Shown: positions 36,945-46,543 of the stretch, piece after piece | How positions within the stretch are numbered: the stretch's first letter is position 1 | How the letters are laid out: each line of letters opens with the position of its first letter | Position numbers and translations under genes: made by a program | Assembly: GCF_031569985.1 (NCBI RefSeq) | Contig: NZ_JAMQKA010000015.1 | Span: 67,823 to 131,822, forward strand | Reading direction: 5' to 3' | DNA length: 64,000 nt | DNA from: JAMQKA01 sp031569985 | Lineage (GTDB): Bacteria > Bacteroidota > Rhodothermia > Balneolales > Balneolaceae | Notes under the pieces: generated by a model | Seen by the model: the letters and a program-made list of their open reading frames with translations, nothing else | Told to the model about the DNA's origin: nothing | Database searches by the model: none

Positions 36945-37880
36945 CTATTCAATGATAAGATCATCTTTTGAGGGCTCTTCCTCCTCGACAAAAGGATCGC
37001 GGCCCCCGCGCAGCACAGAGTTGCCACTGAATGTTTCCCGCTGGTCAATTTTGGGACGATCCAGCCAGTCTTCTTCCTTCATTTGTCCACTCTGTTTGTA
37101 GGCATCCAGGGCATTTTGATAACACACTTTTTTGACGTCATCTTCAGAAATACCGCGTTGTAGCATAAGCTTTGCAGTCTTGGGAACGCCCAGGGGATCA
37201 CTGCGACCCCAGTCGGCCGCGCTGTCAATAAAGATACGCTCAGTGCCGTACTGCTTGACAATCTCCACCATCCGCTCATTGCCCATTTTGGTGCCGGGAT
37301 AGATGGTGAAAGCGGTCCAGTAGCCGCGGTCGAGCACATCCTTGACTGTTTCCTCGTTGTTGTGATCCACAATCACTTTACTGGGGTCCAGCCCGTGTTC
37401 TTCACATAGGTCCATGCTTCGAATGGTGCCCTGCTTCTTGTTACGGTGCGGGGTGTGGATCAGCACCAGCATATCCATTTTCTTGGCCAGCTCCAGCTGC
37501 TCGTGAAAGTAGTGTTCCTCCAGTTCCGTCATGTCATCATAGCCGATCTCCCCAATGGCCACAACGCCTTCTTTGGCAGCATAGCGTGGAATCAGCTCCA
37601 TCGTCTGTTCGGCCAGCTCCTCGTTGTTGGCCTCCTTGGCATTCAGCCCAATTGTACAGTAGTGCTGGATGCCAAACTGGCGGGCCCGAAACCGCTCCCA
37701 GCCGACAATCATACTGAAGTAGTCGAGCATCGCCCCGGGGTTGGTCCGCGGCTGACCGATCCAGAAGGCCGGCTCAATAACGGCTACTACTCCGCCTCGA
37801 CGCATCGCCTCGTAATCGTCAGTAGTACGGGAGATCATGTGCACGTGCGGGTCAATAAACATCATATCATCAAAAGACAT
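36945..37880 (-). CDS. eboB: EboB, TatD-family metal-dependent hydrolase
   Basis: A 311-residue amidohydrolase-fold protein with the metal-binding pattern of TatD enzymes: FIDPHVHM (residues 8-15), GEIGYDD with its Glu near 125, LIHTPH near 155, and DHNNEET. DSAADWGRSDPLGVP carries the final Asp near 228. The C-terminus is acidic. EboB is a cytoplasmic member of the ebo cluster; its substrate is not known. It follows eboA after 43 bases. Confidence 0.88.
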   Translation of the reverse strand: MSFDDMMFIDPHVHMISRTTDDYEAMRRGGVVAVIEPAFWIGQPRTNPGAMLDYFSMIVGWERFRARQFGIQHYCTIGLNAKEANNEELAEQTMELIPRYAAKEGVVAIGEIGYDDMTELEEHYFHEQLELAKKMDMLVLIHTPHRNKKQGTIRSMDLCEEHGLDPSKVIVDHNNEETVKDVLDRGYWTAFTIYPGTKMGNERMVEIVKQYGTERIFIDSAADWGRSDPLGVPKTAKLMLQRGISEDDVKKVCYQNALDAYKQSGQMKEEDWLDRPKIDQRETFSGNSVLRGGRDPFVEEEEPSKDDLIIE

Positions 37881-37923
37881 AGCAAAAAAGATTTAGTTGC
37901 AATTTATCACAAGGGGAATTCCG

Positions 37924-38829
37924 TTACCGATACTTCTCGGCACGTTCCCCGATATCGTTCCAGTCAATATTTTTCGAGTTGATTTCATCCAGCAGTTGTT
38001 GATGTTCCTCCACTAATGCCTTGGCCGTTTTGTCATCACTAGCTGCGAGTGCCAGCACAGCAGCCTGCTTCTGCAATGGATCTTCGTCGGCAAGTACTTT
38101 TTTGAGATCTTCTATCATATCCCCTTCAGCAAAAGGTCCAACCGGCCGCCAAAGTTCCGGGGATACCGTCCGCCCGGCTGCCCAACGCTCGTGGGCATAG
38201 TCGACCAGCATGTCGGCCAGCTTCTGGTTAGCTCGTTGATCCAACCCCTGAATTTGGTACAGGGGAGTCTGCACGAACAGGGCTTTGAGCACCAGCTGGT
38301 TCCAGGCACCTTCATCAAAGTATTCAGCCGGGTAGGGGTTGTGCAGGGCCACGGCGTTGAACACCGAGGTCATGTTGCTGCGGATGCCCTCGGCAGCACG
38401 ACCTTTCAATTCTTCAGGGTAGGGCAGGATCGGGAGTGCCTGGTACAGGGCCACTGATTCTCCCATATCTGCTGAGACAAAAGTCTTTTCCAGCTTATCC
38501 AGGAACTCTTCTTTCTCTATTTCAGCAATTGACAGCACCAGCAGGATGCGGCCAAGCTGATCGACACGTAAAATATCGGGGCGCCACCCGGAGCGGATTT
38601 GGTCAGCTTTGTCTAATTCTTTGGTTGATAGCTTTAGGTTCTCTTTTCCCGAATGCCTTGGGACGGCACTGAAGGAGGAAAAGAACTGCCAATCCTCGGC
38701 GCCTTCAGAAAGTTCTTTATGCTGATTAGATATCCACTGAAAACCATCCGAATCGAGCTGTGTTTTAAGCCAGGTAATAATTTCTTTTCGTAGATCGGAT
38801 ACTGAAACATTAAGCTGAGTGTCAGACAT
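37924..38829 (-). CDS. eboA: EboA domain-containing protein
   Basis: A 301-residue soluble protein, mostly helical, with no known catalytic motif. Landmarks are QALPILPYPEELKGRAAEGIRSNMTSVFNAVALHNPYP (shown as the short blocks LPILPYPEEL, RAAEGIRSNM and ALHNPYPAEYF) and KALFVQTPLYQIQGLDQRAN. These blocks are typical of EboA, the hallmark protein of the ebo cluster. The identification is strengthened by eboB and eboC directly downstream. It is the first gene of the leftward half-cluster; the 376-bp gap to the sigma factor gene should contain its promoter. Confidence 0.85.
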   Translation of the reverse strand: MSDTQLNVSVSDLRKEIITWLKTQLDSDGFQWISNQHKELSEGAEDWQFFSSFSAVPRHSGKENLKLSTKELDKADQIRSGWRPDILRVDQLGRILLVLSIAEIEKEEFLDKLEKTFVSADMGESVALYQALPILPYPEELKGRAAEGIRSNMTSVFNAVALHNPYPAEYFDEGAWNQLVLKALFVQTPLYQIQGLDQRANQKLADMLVDYAHERWAAGRTVSPELWRPVGPFAEGDMIEDLKKVLADEDPLQKQAAVLALAASDDKTAKALVEEHQQLLDEINSKNIDWNDIGERAEKYR

Positions 38830-39205
38830 TATACTACGCGTATGATTAAAGGCTGATGTTCATCACAATTGGTTAGCCAAACGTATTCAAAAATTTTAAA
38901 TATATGATGAACAATAACTCAAATTTATACTTAAAAAGTCATTTTTCTAGTGCTAAACCAAATTCCGTCGCACTGTAAGAATCATTTGCAAAAAAATCCA
39001 ATTTTATACCCTGGTGGCATGATATTCTTTGCAAGTGTCGTGTATACGATTATTTTATGAATACTTTGATAAAAAGGGGATAAAAAAGTTTATACACTGT
39101 CTTTCAGAAAACGGCGGATTAGGACTTTAAAAAAATCAGGGACATTTTTCTAGAAAGATAGTTCGCTAAAGCAAACAGGGAATCATTAGGGTATAAAGCG
39201 TAAAC
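38830..39205. other. Divergent intergenic region eboA / ECF sigma
   Basis: AT-rich 376-bp spacer that must hold the promoters of both eboA (leftward) and the sigma factor gene (rightward). I see no gene, strong hairpin or clear operator. Confidence 0.45.
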
Positions 39206-39793
39206 ATGCCAGAACAAACCGAGATTGTTGATCCCGTGGATGGGCAGGGACTGTCTGACCCAGAGGTCTGGAGGGAACTTAAAAAAGGGGATAAGAAAGC
39301 CCTGGAGATATTAGTGCGGCGTCATTATGAAGATCTTTCACGATACGCTATTAAGTTTTGTGATAATAAAAAACTTGCAGAAGACTCTGTCCAGGACCTC
39401 TTCCTCATGTTATGGAGAAATCGCAAGGACCTAGATGATGTGGAAGCTGTAAAGACATATCTTTGGCGGGCTTTGCGGAATGGCATTATCTCGAAGTTGA
39501 GAAAAGTTAAACGAAGAAAGAAGATTCTACGCAGGGAAAATGCAGAACTTCAGCCCGAAGTTAAACTGAATGTTGAAGAACTTATCATAGAACAGGAGAT
39601 CGACGTTCAAACCAGGGAAGAGCTGGAGAAGGCGCTGAACCAGTTATCCTCACGCCAGCGAGAGGCGCTGTACCTGAAATTTTATGACGGAATGAACTAT
39701 GAGGAAATCGAGACAATAATGTCGGTCAGTTATCAAACAGTCAGAAATTATATTCACGAAGCACTTTCCTCTTTGAAAAGTACGCTCAAATAA
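39206..39793 (+). CDS. ECF RNA polymerase sigma factor (FecI-like, Bacteroidota type)
   Basis: A 195-residue sigma-70 factor. Region 2 includes LVRRHYEDLSRYAIKFCDNKKLAEDSVQDLFLMLWRNR (short markers: SVQDLFLMLW) and region 4 contains LPxxQREAL-like LSSRQREALYLKFYDGMNYEEI with a helix-turn-helix. Unlike most of its group, it has a long basic linker between the two regions (KLRKVKRRKKILRRENAEL). It is followed by fecR and a SusC receptor with an STN domain, the usual arrangement for cell-surface signalling that switches on a receptor in response to its ligand. Confidence 0.93.
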   Translation: MPEQTEIVDPVDGQGLSDPEVWRELKKGDKKALEILVRRHYEDLSRYAIKFCDNKKLAEDSVQDLFLMLWRNRKDLDDVEAVKTYLWRALRNGIISKLRKVKRRKKILRRENAELQPEVKLNVEELIIEQEIDVQTREELEKALNQLSSRQREALYLKFYDGMNYEEIETIMSVSYQTVRNYIHEALSSLKSTLK

Positions 39794-39994
39794 TCCATTT
39801 GGCCGAACTCTTTTCTGTTTTTTTTACACTTTGGACCTTTCTTTATACCACAAATTCGTTTAAAAATCCTGCTTAGATCATTTCTAATGGGTGTTTTAAA
39901 TTAATTCAGATTTTTTTCAGTACAAACGTGAAACCCGTCCCGTCTATTACATGAATCACACAACACAGGCGAATTTTAAATCAATACCGGGATT

Positions 39995-41050
39995 TTGACT
40001 ACGAATTGGTTACATCCAAATTACACCCTGGAAGAATTGTTGAAAAACGATTCTTTTCGAAAATGGGTGCATGGCGAAGCAAATGATGAGGAGAAGGAAT
40101 ATTGGGATAATTGGGTTAAAGCAAGTTCTCAAAACAGAACATTAGCTCAAAAAGCCCAACGCAGGATTGCAGGTCTTTCCATCGAGTCCAGCGAAAAAAT
40201 AGATGTAGAAAAGGGCTGGAAGGATATTGAGACGAGCCTGGAGGAAAAGCCGACCTTACATAAGGTGGAGGCAACCCCAGGGCCGAGAAACCAGGGGCTG
40301 GCATGGATTTGGCGCGTGGCGGCAGCACTACTTATTGCGGGAATTACGGGACTTTCGGTCTATTATTACCAGGAAAAGGAGCCGGTAAAGCAAGAGCAGG
40401 TTGTTCAACATGAGGTAAAGACACAATATGGGGAGCGGAAAACGATCTCTTTGACCGACGGGTCTCAGATAACATTGAATGCCCATTCTACCCTGATTTA
40501 CAAAACCAGCAATGTCGATAACTTTGATATCGAGGTGTACTTGGAGGGAGAAGCCTATTTTTCTGTATCCGATAGAAAAGAGAATAACGCTTCACCATTC
40601 AGAGTCCGTACGGCTGCAGGACAGATACAGGTGCTTGGGACAGAATTTGTTGTATCAGCGCGAAATAGCAGAACCAGGGTCATATTAAAAGAAGGCAGTG
40701 TGGCAGTTGACCCGTTGAAACCGCAACAGCAGGTATTACTGAAACCGGGGGAGATGGCCGAGTTTGACAGTTCCTGGGATGCAGTGCGTACCAAGCTCGT
40801 CAATCCTGAAGTGTACACTTCCTGGAGGACGCGGGTACTTGTCTTTGATAAAACCCCGCTCGCTGAAGTTGTGGATCGACTTGAGTACACCTTTGGAGTG
40901 AACGTCATTGTCCGAGAGCCTGACCTTTTCAAGCAAAAAATTACCGGGTCAATAGAAAATGAGGGTTTAGAAGTTATTACTTCAGCACTGGCCAGGACAC
41001 TGGATACCTCGGTTGAAATCACGCAAGATACGGTATACCTGGGCGAATGA
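39995..41050 (+). CDS. FecR-family anti-sigma factor
   Basis: A 351-residue inner-membrane protein. A cytoplasmic N-domain (about 1-105) has WVHGEANDEEKEYWDNW, a membrane helix lies at about 106-126 (IWRVAAALLIAGITGLSVYYY), and the periplasmic FecR domain has TQYGERKTISLTDGSQITLNAHS and FRVRTAAGQIQVLGTEF. A C-terminal STN-like part (TPLAEVVDRLEYTFGVNV) receives the signal from the receptor. The start is TTG. It should hold the ECF sigma inactive until the SusC receptor binds its substrate. Confidence 0.92.
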   Translation: MTTNWLHPNYTLEELLKNDSFRKWVHGEANDEEKEYWDNWVKASSQNRTLAQKAQRRIAGLSIESSEKIDVEKGWKDIETSLEEKPTLHKVEATPGPRNQGLAWIWRVAAALLIAGITGLSVYYYQEKEPVKQEQVVQHEVKTQYGERKTISLTDGSQITLNAHSTLIYKTSNVDNFDIEVYLEGEAYFSVSDRKENNASPFRVRTAAGQIQVLGTEFVVSARNSRTRVILKEGSVAVDPLKPQQQVLLKPGEMAEFDSSWDAVRTKLVNPEVYTSWRTRVLVFDKTPLAEVVDRLEYTFGVNVIVREPDLFKQKITGSIENEGLEVITSALARTLDTSVEITQDTVYLGE

Positions 41051-41142
41051 ATTTGATTTAAATAAAAACGGGAAGTAAAAGGGAAGATAAAAGTGATGAG
41101 GATAAAAACTGGAACTCAAAATATTAAAAAAGAAAGTTAGCC

Positions 41143-44100
41143 ATGAGACCATTAGGTACCATATCCAAATTATGTGTGAGTACATTGCTACTGTTTTTTA
41201 TGGCTGGGATAGGCCAAAACAGTGCTTCGGGTCAGTCTACCGACAGCCCGCTTTATACGTCAATGGATAACCATTCGGTATTGGATGTACAGGGAATAAT
41301 TTCATTATCCGATGCTTTATCAGAGATTGAAAACGATTATGATGTTTCCTTTCTCTATAACTCAAAGCTGCTGGAAGGCAAGCTCGTTGAAAGTTCAATT
41401 TTAAAGTCGGACAGTCTGGCCTACATGTTAAGCGAACTGCTTATCAGGAAAGGGCTAAGCTACCGGAAAGAGACAGACCGAACCTACGTAATAATGCCCA
41501 AACCGGAACCGGAAGAACAAGAGGCTGTTTTAGAAACAGTTTCCGGAACCGTCACCGATTCGCAGAGCGGTGACATTCTGCCTGGTGTAAACGTGGTGGT
41601 CAGTGGGACCACAACCGGTACCTCCACCGACGGTGAGGGTAGTTATGTATTGAACGTGCCAAGCTTACAGGATACGCTCATATTCTCATTTGTAGGATTT
41701 GAATCCCAAACCGTTCCCATAGAAGGGAGAACGCAGGTTGATGTTGAACTGACACCCGAAACATTCCAGGGGTCCGAATTGATTGTTGTGGGATACCAGA
41801 CCCAGCAAAAGGCAACAAGTACGGGTTCGATTTCGACGGTCCAGGGAGATCAAATTGAGAAAGCACCCGTAATAAATGCCGAAAATAGTTTGGTCGGTCG
41901 TCTCCCTGGTTTAGTGGCGATGAACAATACCGGTCAACCTGGGGAATCAGGGTCAACCTTACGGATTAGAGGTAGCAATACACTCGGAGATAACAGCCCC
42001 TTGGTTGTTATTGATGGTGTTACAAACAGGACCGGTGGCTTGTCTCGGTTAAATCCCAATGATATTGAGAGCATAACAGTTCTCAAAGATGCTTCTGCCG
42101 CCATTTATGGGTCACAAGCAGCAAACGGTGTTATTTTGGTTACAACCAAAAAAGGTAGAGAGGGTAAACCACGCGTCTCAATCTCTTACAACCAGGGATA
42201 TACCCAACCCACCCGGGTTCCTGAAATGGCTGATGCTGCCACCTATGCCCAGATGATAAACGAAATTGATATGTACCGAGGGCGGGAACCACGCTATACA
42301 GATGAGGATATTCAGAAATATAGGAGTGGTACAAATCCATGGACACATCCCAATACCGATTGGTTTGATGCGGCGTTCAAGGATCTTTCCAAACAGAGTA
42401 AAATTAATGCATCCGTTTCCGGTGGAAGCGAGACTATTACATATTACTTGTCTCTTGGGACTGCAAGTGAAAATGGATATTTCCAGAACAGTGGCTTTCA
42501 ATATGATCAGTATAATTTTAGAAGTAATATTGAGGGGCAAATTAACGACAACCTCAATATTTCATTGAACCTTTCTGGACGCAGGGAGCTGCAGGAAGCC
42601 CCCATACGGGGTGTGGGACCTACATTCCGTGCTCTTATGAGGGGGAAGCCAACGCTACCGGCATACTGGCCCAATGGCCAGCCCGGTCCCGATATTGAGT
42701 ATGGTGACAACCCGGTTGTAACCGGTACGCAGGCGACGGGATACAACCGTGACAAACGAGATGTTCTCCAGAGCAATATAAAAGTAGAATTTGATGTGCC
42801 ATTTGTTGAAGGACTTGAATTGGAAAGTAACGTTTCATACGACAAGGATTACCAGTTTAATAAACTGTGGGAAACCCCTTGGTATTTGTACACTTGGGAT
42901 TACCAAACGTATGATTCAGAGAGCGATCCGGTTTTAACTCGGGCCAAGAGAGGGTTGAATTCTCCACAGCTGACGCAAGATGCGAGTGATAACTACCAGG
43001 CTACACTTAACCTTATTGGCCGTTATCAAAAGGATTTTGGAGATCATACGATAAATCTGCTGGCCGGTGTGGAGCGTCAAACGTTCAGGGACAACTTTTT
43101 CAGTGCCTACCGCGAGCAGTATTTGTCGGGTTCCATCGATCAGCTGTTTGCTGGTTCGGAAGACCAAAAAGATAATAATGGCAGTGCTTTTGAGGGGGCG
43201 CGTCAAAACTACTTTGGCCGTGTCAATTACAATTATAAGGAGAAGTACCTTGTTGAGTTTGTAGGACGTTATGATGGTTCCTACATATTCCCCGAAGGTC
43301 AGCGTTACGGTTTCTTCCCTGGAATATCAGTGGGATGGCGTCTCTCCGAGGAACCGTTCTGGCAAGAAAATGTCCCGTTTTTGGAAGGTTTCAAAATTCG
43401 AGCCAGCTGGGGACAAACCGGTAACGACCGCATAGAACCTTTCCAATATCTAACCACCTACGGTTTTGGAGAAGGATATATCTTCAATCAGGATGAACTT
43501 GTCAAAAGTGTCCAGCAGGAAAGAATTCCCAATTCCAGTGTAACCTGGGAGGTTGCCAATCAGTTTGATTTTGGAATCGATGCAGAGATGCTGGACGGTC
43601 GCCTGGTGATTGAAGCAGATTATTTCAATTACCTGCGTACTGATATCCTTTGGTGGCGCAATGCATCCATACCAACTACGGCAGGCTTTTCACTCCCAAG
43701 GGAAAATATTGGAGAAGTGGTAAACACCGGTGTAGATGGGCGAATCACATTTTCTGATCAAATCGGAGATGTTTCGTTTGATATCTCAGGCAATGCGGGA
43801 TATGCCTATAACAAAATTAAGTACTGGGATGAAGCACCCGGCGTACCGGAATACCAACAATCGACCGGGAATCCTATGAATACTGAACTTTATTACCAGG
43901 CGGACGGAGTGTATAACGACCAGGCAGAAATCGATAATAACCCAAGCTGGCCGGGAGCGCGACCAGGTGATATCAAATTTGTTGATGTCAATGGGGATGG
44001 CTCAATTAATGGCCTAGACCGGGTTCGGATCAACAAAAACAACATGCCCAGGTTAACAGCCGGATTATCACTCGATGCAGCGTATAAGAACTTCGATTTT

Positions 44101-44511
44101 TCTGCTCTGCTGCAGGGAGCAACCGGCGCCGTACGGTATGTGTTTACTGAATCCGGTGAAATCGGAAACTTCCTGCAAACTTATGCCGATGACAGATGGA
44201 CGCCGGACAATCCGGATAGCGAGCATCCGAGAACCTATAATCGTACGGATGAATATTGGACATCGAATCAAAATACCTATTTCCTGAGAAGTGCCGATTA
44301 CCTACGTCTTAAGTCTGTCGAGATAGGCTACAATCTGCCTGCGAGCCTGGGAGATAGGATTGGCCTTCAAAATATGAGGGTATATGTGAGTGGATATAAC
44401 CTGTTTACGATCGATAAACTGAAAGTTTTTGACCCGGAAGCTTCAAGTAGTTCCGGGCAGTACTATCCGCAAAAAAGAGTATTTAATGCAGGGATCTCGT
44501 TAACTTTTTAA
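41143..44511 (+). CDS. susC: SusC/RagA-type TonB-dependent receptor with STN domain
   Basis: A 1122-residue outer-membrane transporter with a signal peptide (about 1-31). An STN signalling domain follows (SLSDALSEIENDYDVSFLYNS-type text, about 50-110). Next is a carboxypeptidase-regulatory beta domain (VSGTVTDSQSGDILPGVNVVV, about 131-205), the plug (RIRGSNTLGDNSPLVVIDGV and DASAAIYGSQAANGVILVTTKKG) and the barrel, ending in ISLTF. It imports an oligosaccharide or glycoside with SusD as lid, powered by TonB. The STN domain couples it to the adjacent FecR/sigma pair. The specific substrate is unknown. Confidence 0.95.
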   Translation: MRPLGTISKLCVSTLLLFFMAGIGQNSASGQSTDSPLYTSMDNHSVLDVQGIISLSDALSEIENDYDVSFLYNSKLLEGKLVESSILKSDSLAYMLSELLIRKGLSYRKETDRTYVIMPKPEPEEQEAVLETVSGTVTDSQSGDILPGVNVVVSGTTTGTSTDGEGSYVLNVPSLQDTLIFSFVGFESQTVPIEGRTQVDVELTPETFQGSELIVVGYQTQQKATSTGSISTVQGDQIEKAPVINAENSLVGRLPGLVAMNNTGQPGESGSTLRIRGSNTLGDNSPLVVIDGVTNRTGGLSRLNPNDIESITVLKDASAAIYGSQAANGVILVTTKKGREGKPRVSISYNQGYTQPTRVPEMADAATYAQMINEIDMYRGREPRYTDEDIQKYRSGTNPWTHPNTDWFDAAFKDLSKQSKINASVSGGSETITYYLSLGTASENGYFQNSGFQYDQYNFRSNIEGQINDNLNISLNLSGRRELQEAPIRGVGPTFRALMRGKPTLPAYWPNGQPGPDIEYGDNPVVTGTQATGYNRDKRDVLQSNIKVEFDVPFVEGLELESNVSYDKDYQFNKLWETPWYLYTWDYQTYDSESDPVLTRAKRGLNSPQLTQDASDNYQATLNLIGRYQKDFGDHTINLLAGVERQTFRDNFFSAYREQYLSGSIDQLFAGSEDQKDNNGSAFEGARQNYFGRVNYNYKEKYLVEFVGRYDGSYIFPEGQRYGFFPGISVGWRLSEEPFWQENVPFLEGFKIRASWGQTGNDRIEPFQYLTTYGFGEGYIFNQDELVKSVQQERIPNSSVTWEVANQFDFGIDAEMLDGRLVIEADYFNYLRTDILWWRNASIPTTAGFSLPRENIGEVVNTGVDGRITFSDQIGDVSFDISGNAGYAYNKIKYWDEAPGVPEYQQSTGNPMNTELYYQADGVYNDQAEIDNNPSWPGARPGDIKFVDVNGDGSINGLDRVRINKNNMPRLTAGLSLDAAYKNFDFSALLQGATGAVRYVFTESGEIGNFLQTYADDRWTPDNPDSEHPRTYNRTDEYWTSNQNTYFLRSADYLRLKSVEIGYNLPASLGDRIGLQNMRVYVSGYNLFTIDKLKVFDPEASSSSGQYYPQKRVFNAGISLTF

Positions 44512-44523
44512 AATTTGCCAGTC

Positions 44524-46317
44524 ATGAAGAAATTTATATTAACCAAACTAGTTTTTGTTATTTGCATTGTCTTGGTTATTACATCTTGTGATGATCAGAT
44601 ATTGAATAAAAAGCCTCTTGATCAAATATCTGAGGATGACTTGTGGAATGATCCGGCGTTGGTTGAAACCTACGTAAATGATATTTACAGGGGTGTAGGG
44701 CACGGTTTTTTTGCCGTAAATGTTAGCTCAGGAGTTGATGAGACTATCATTACCCACGGTTGGAATGATGCACCGGTAAAGCAAAGCAATCTGACGCCTG
44801 ATGATTTGGGATTATTTGGCAATGGAGTGGTAGTCCCGTTTGATCATTTCCATTGGGAAGATCTGTATAGTAACATCAGGAGTGCAAATGTTTTTTTGGA
44901 AGAGATTGAGGAATCACCGGTTGAGCAATCTCTCAAGGACCGCCTGACAGGAGAAGTTCATTTCCTGAGAGCCTATTTTTATCACAACCTGGTAAAACTG
45001 CACGGTGGTGTTCCCATTGTGAAACAGGCTTATGGACTGGATGATGATTTTCTGGTGGAGCGGGACTCATTTGAAGACTGCATCAACTTTATTGTTGAAG
45101 ACCTGGATAAGGCTGCTTCGCTGTTGCCTACAGTTATAGAGGGAGACAAGGCACATGCAAGCAAAGGAGCAGCTTTGGCATTGAAATCACGTATCCTGAC
45201 GTATGCAGCCAGTGATCTGTATGCGCAGAATCCTGGTGGCATGGCAGTTACAGGTTATACAGGGGGAGACCAGATGGCACGCTGGCGAAGAGCTAAAGAT
45301 GCTGCTAAAGCTGTGATGGACCTTGGATACAGCCTCTATATGGGTAATCCTGCACCGGGTGATTCAACAGCTAAAAATTATGGTGACCTATTTTTACAAA
45401 AAGATCACCAAGAGATAATCTTTGCCCGCTATTTTCTTCAAAATCAATCATATCCATGGAACCAGGCCGATATGGGGCTGTTTCACGGACCCAACGGCTG
45501 GCATAACTGGGGCGGAGATACCCCGCTTGGACAGATGGTCGATGCCTACGAAATGGAGGATGGCACGAAGTTCAGCTGGCAAGAGTATAGAAACGGTGAC
45601 CCCATTTATGGAGAGTCGCCCTATCAAAACCGTGATCCGCGCTTTTATGCCTCCATCTTTTACAATGGCTCGGAATGGAGAGACCGTCCGGCCGATATGA
45701 TTGAACAGGATCCGGAGGGCATTGTTGAGACTGCCTATTTTGAGATGGAAGGGCAAAGCGATCTACGTCCAGGCCTTGACACAAGAGACGGCCCGATTGA
45801 AGACTGGAACGGTACCTATACGGGCTATTACATGCGCAAGTTCTTGGATCCCAATGTAGATCACCAGTTTTACCGGCAAGAGGTCCCCTGGATTTTCATC
45901 AGGTATGCTGAGATCCTGTTGAATTATGCTGAAGCTTCAATTGAACTTGGGGAGGAAGGAGACGCCCGAAATGCCCTCAATATGATTCGCCAGCGAGCTG
46001 GTATGCCTGATATACCTTCAGGTGAATCTGGCCAGGCCTTGGTGGAACGGTACCAAAACGAGCGGCGAATCGAGTTGGCCTATGAGAACCACCGTTACTT
46101 TGATGTTCGCCGATGGATGATTGCACCTGACGTATACGAAAATGGCGAAGGAGTAAGAATAATTGGAAGGCTCAATAATGACGGTTCATATGATTATGAA
46201 TACAACATTATCGAGATTGACCAGCGGCAATGGAATGACAATGCCTACTTCCTGCCAATACCGAGGTATGAAATGGAAAGAAATGAGAATCTAGTACAGA
46301 ATCCAGGCTACAATTAA
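44524..46317 (+). CDS. susD: SusD/RagB-type nutrient-binding lipoprotein
   Basis: About 597 residues from the ATG at 44524, with a signal peptide and lipobox ITSC (about residue 19). The family hallmarks are clear: LNKKPLDQISEDDLWNDPALVETYVNDIY at the N-terminus, the helical TPR-like core with VHFLRAYFYHNLVKLHGGVPIV, and the C-terminal RYAEILLNYAEA, NMIRQRAGMPDI, RRIELAYENHRYFDVRRW and NPGYN. It forms the surface lid of the SusC channel and starts 12 bases after susC. A strong hairpin terminator lies 56 bases past its stop. Confidence 0.95.
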   Translation: MKKFILTKLVFVICIVLVITSCDDQILNKKPLDQISEDDLWNDPALVETYVNDIYRGVGHGFFAVNVSSGVDETIITHGWNDAPVKQSNLTPDDLGLFGNGVVVPFDHFHWEDLYSNIRSANVFLEEIEESPVEQSLKDRLTGEVHFLRAYFYHNLVKLHGGVPIVKQAYGLDDDFLVERDSFEDCINFIVEDLDKAASLLPTVIEGDKAHASKGAALALKSRILTYAASDLYAQNPGGMAVTGYTGGDQMARWRRAKDAAKAVMDLGYSLYMGNPAPGDSTAKNYGDLFLQKDHQEIIFARYFLQNQSYPWNQADMGLFHGPNGWHNWGGDTPLGQMVDAYEMEDGTKFSWQEYRNGDPIYGESPYQNRDPRFYASIFYNGSEWRDRPADMIEQDPEGIVETAYFEMEGQSDLRPGLDTRDGPIEDWNGTYTGYYMRKFLDPNVDHQFYRQEVPWIFIRYAEILLNYAEASIELGEEGDARNALNMIRQRAGMPDIPSGESGQALVERYQNERRIELAYENHRYFDVRRWMIAPDVYENGEGVRIIGRLNNDGSYDYEYNIIEIDQRQWNDNAYFLPIPRYEMERNENLVQNPGYN

Positions 46318-46372
46318 TGATACTCGATTTCATTCCCCATATAAGGGAGTAATCCCTAAGTCATGAATTACT

Positions 46373-46404
46373 ACGAAGCAGGTACTGAGATGCCTGCTTC
46401 GTTT
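46373..46404 (+). terminator. Rho-independent terminator after susCD
   Basis: A perfect 10-bp stem ACGAAGCAGG (46373-46382) / CCTGCTTCGT (46393-46402) with a 10-nt loop, followed by TTTCTTATT. It closes the sigma-FecR-SusC-SusD transcription unit, or thins transcription before the cytochrome gene. Confidence 0.8.
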
Positions 46405-46543
46405 CTTATTAAAGAATAAAGACTTTTACCTGTTACGGTTGATCACTATTTTAACCTCGGATATTAAAATGAAGGATGGGGAAAAGATGGGAACTTACAC
46501 AAATCGGAATTATCAAGAATAACTACGTTCAGATCTAGAACCA

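Noticed and set aside
38830..39205. A small RNA or leader peptide between eboA and the sigma factor
   Set aside because: There are short frames only, without ribosome-binding sites or stable hairpins.
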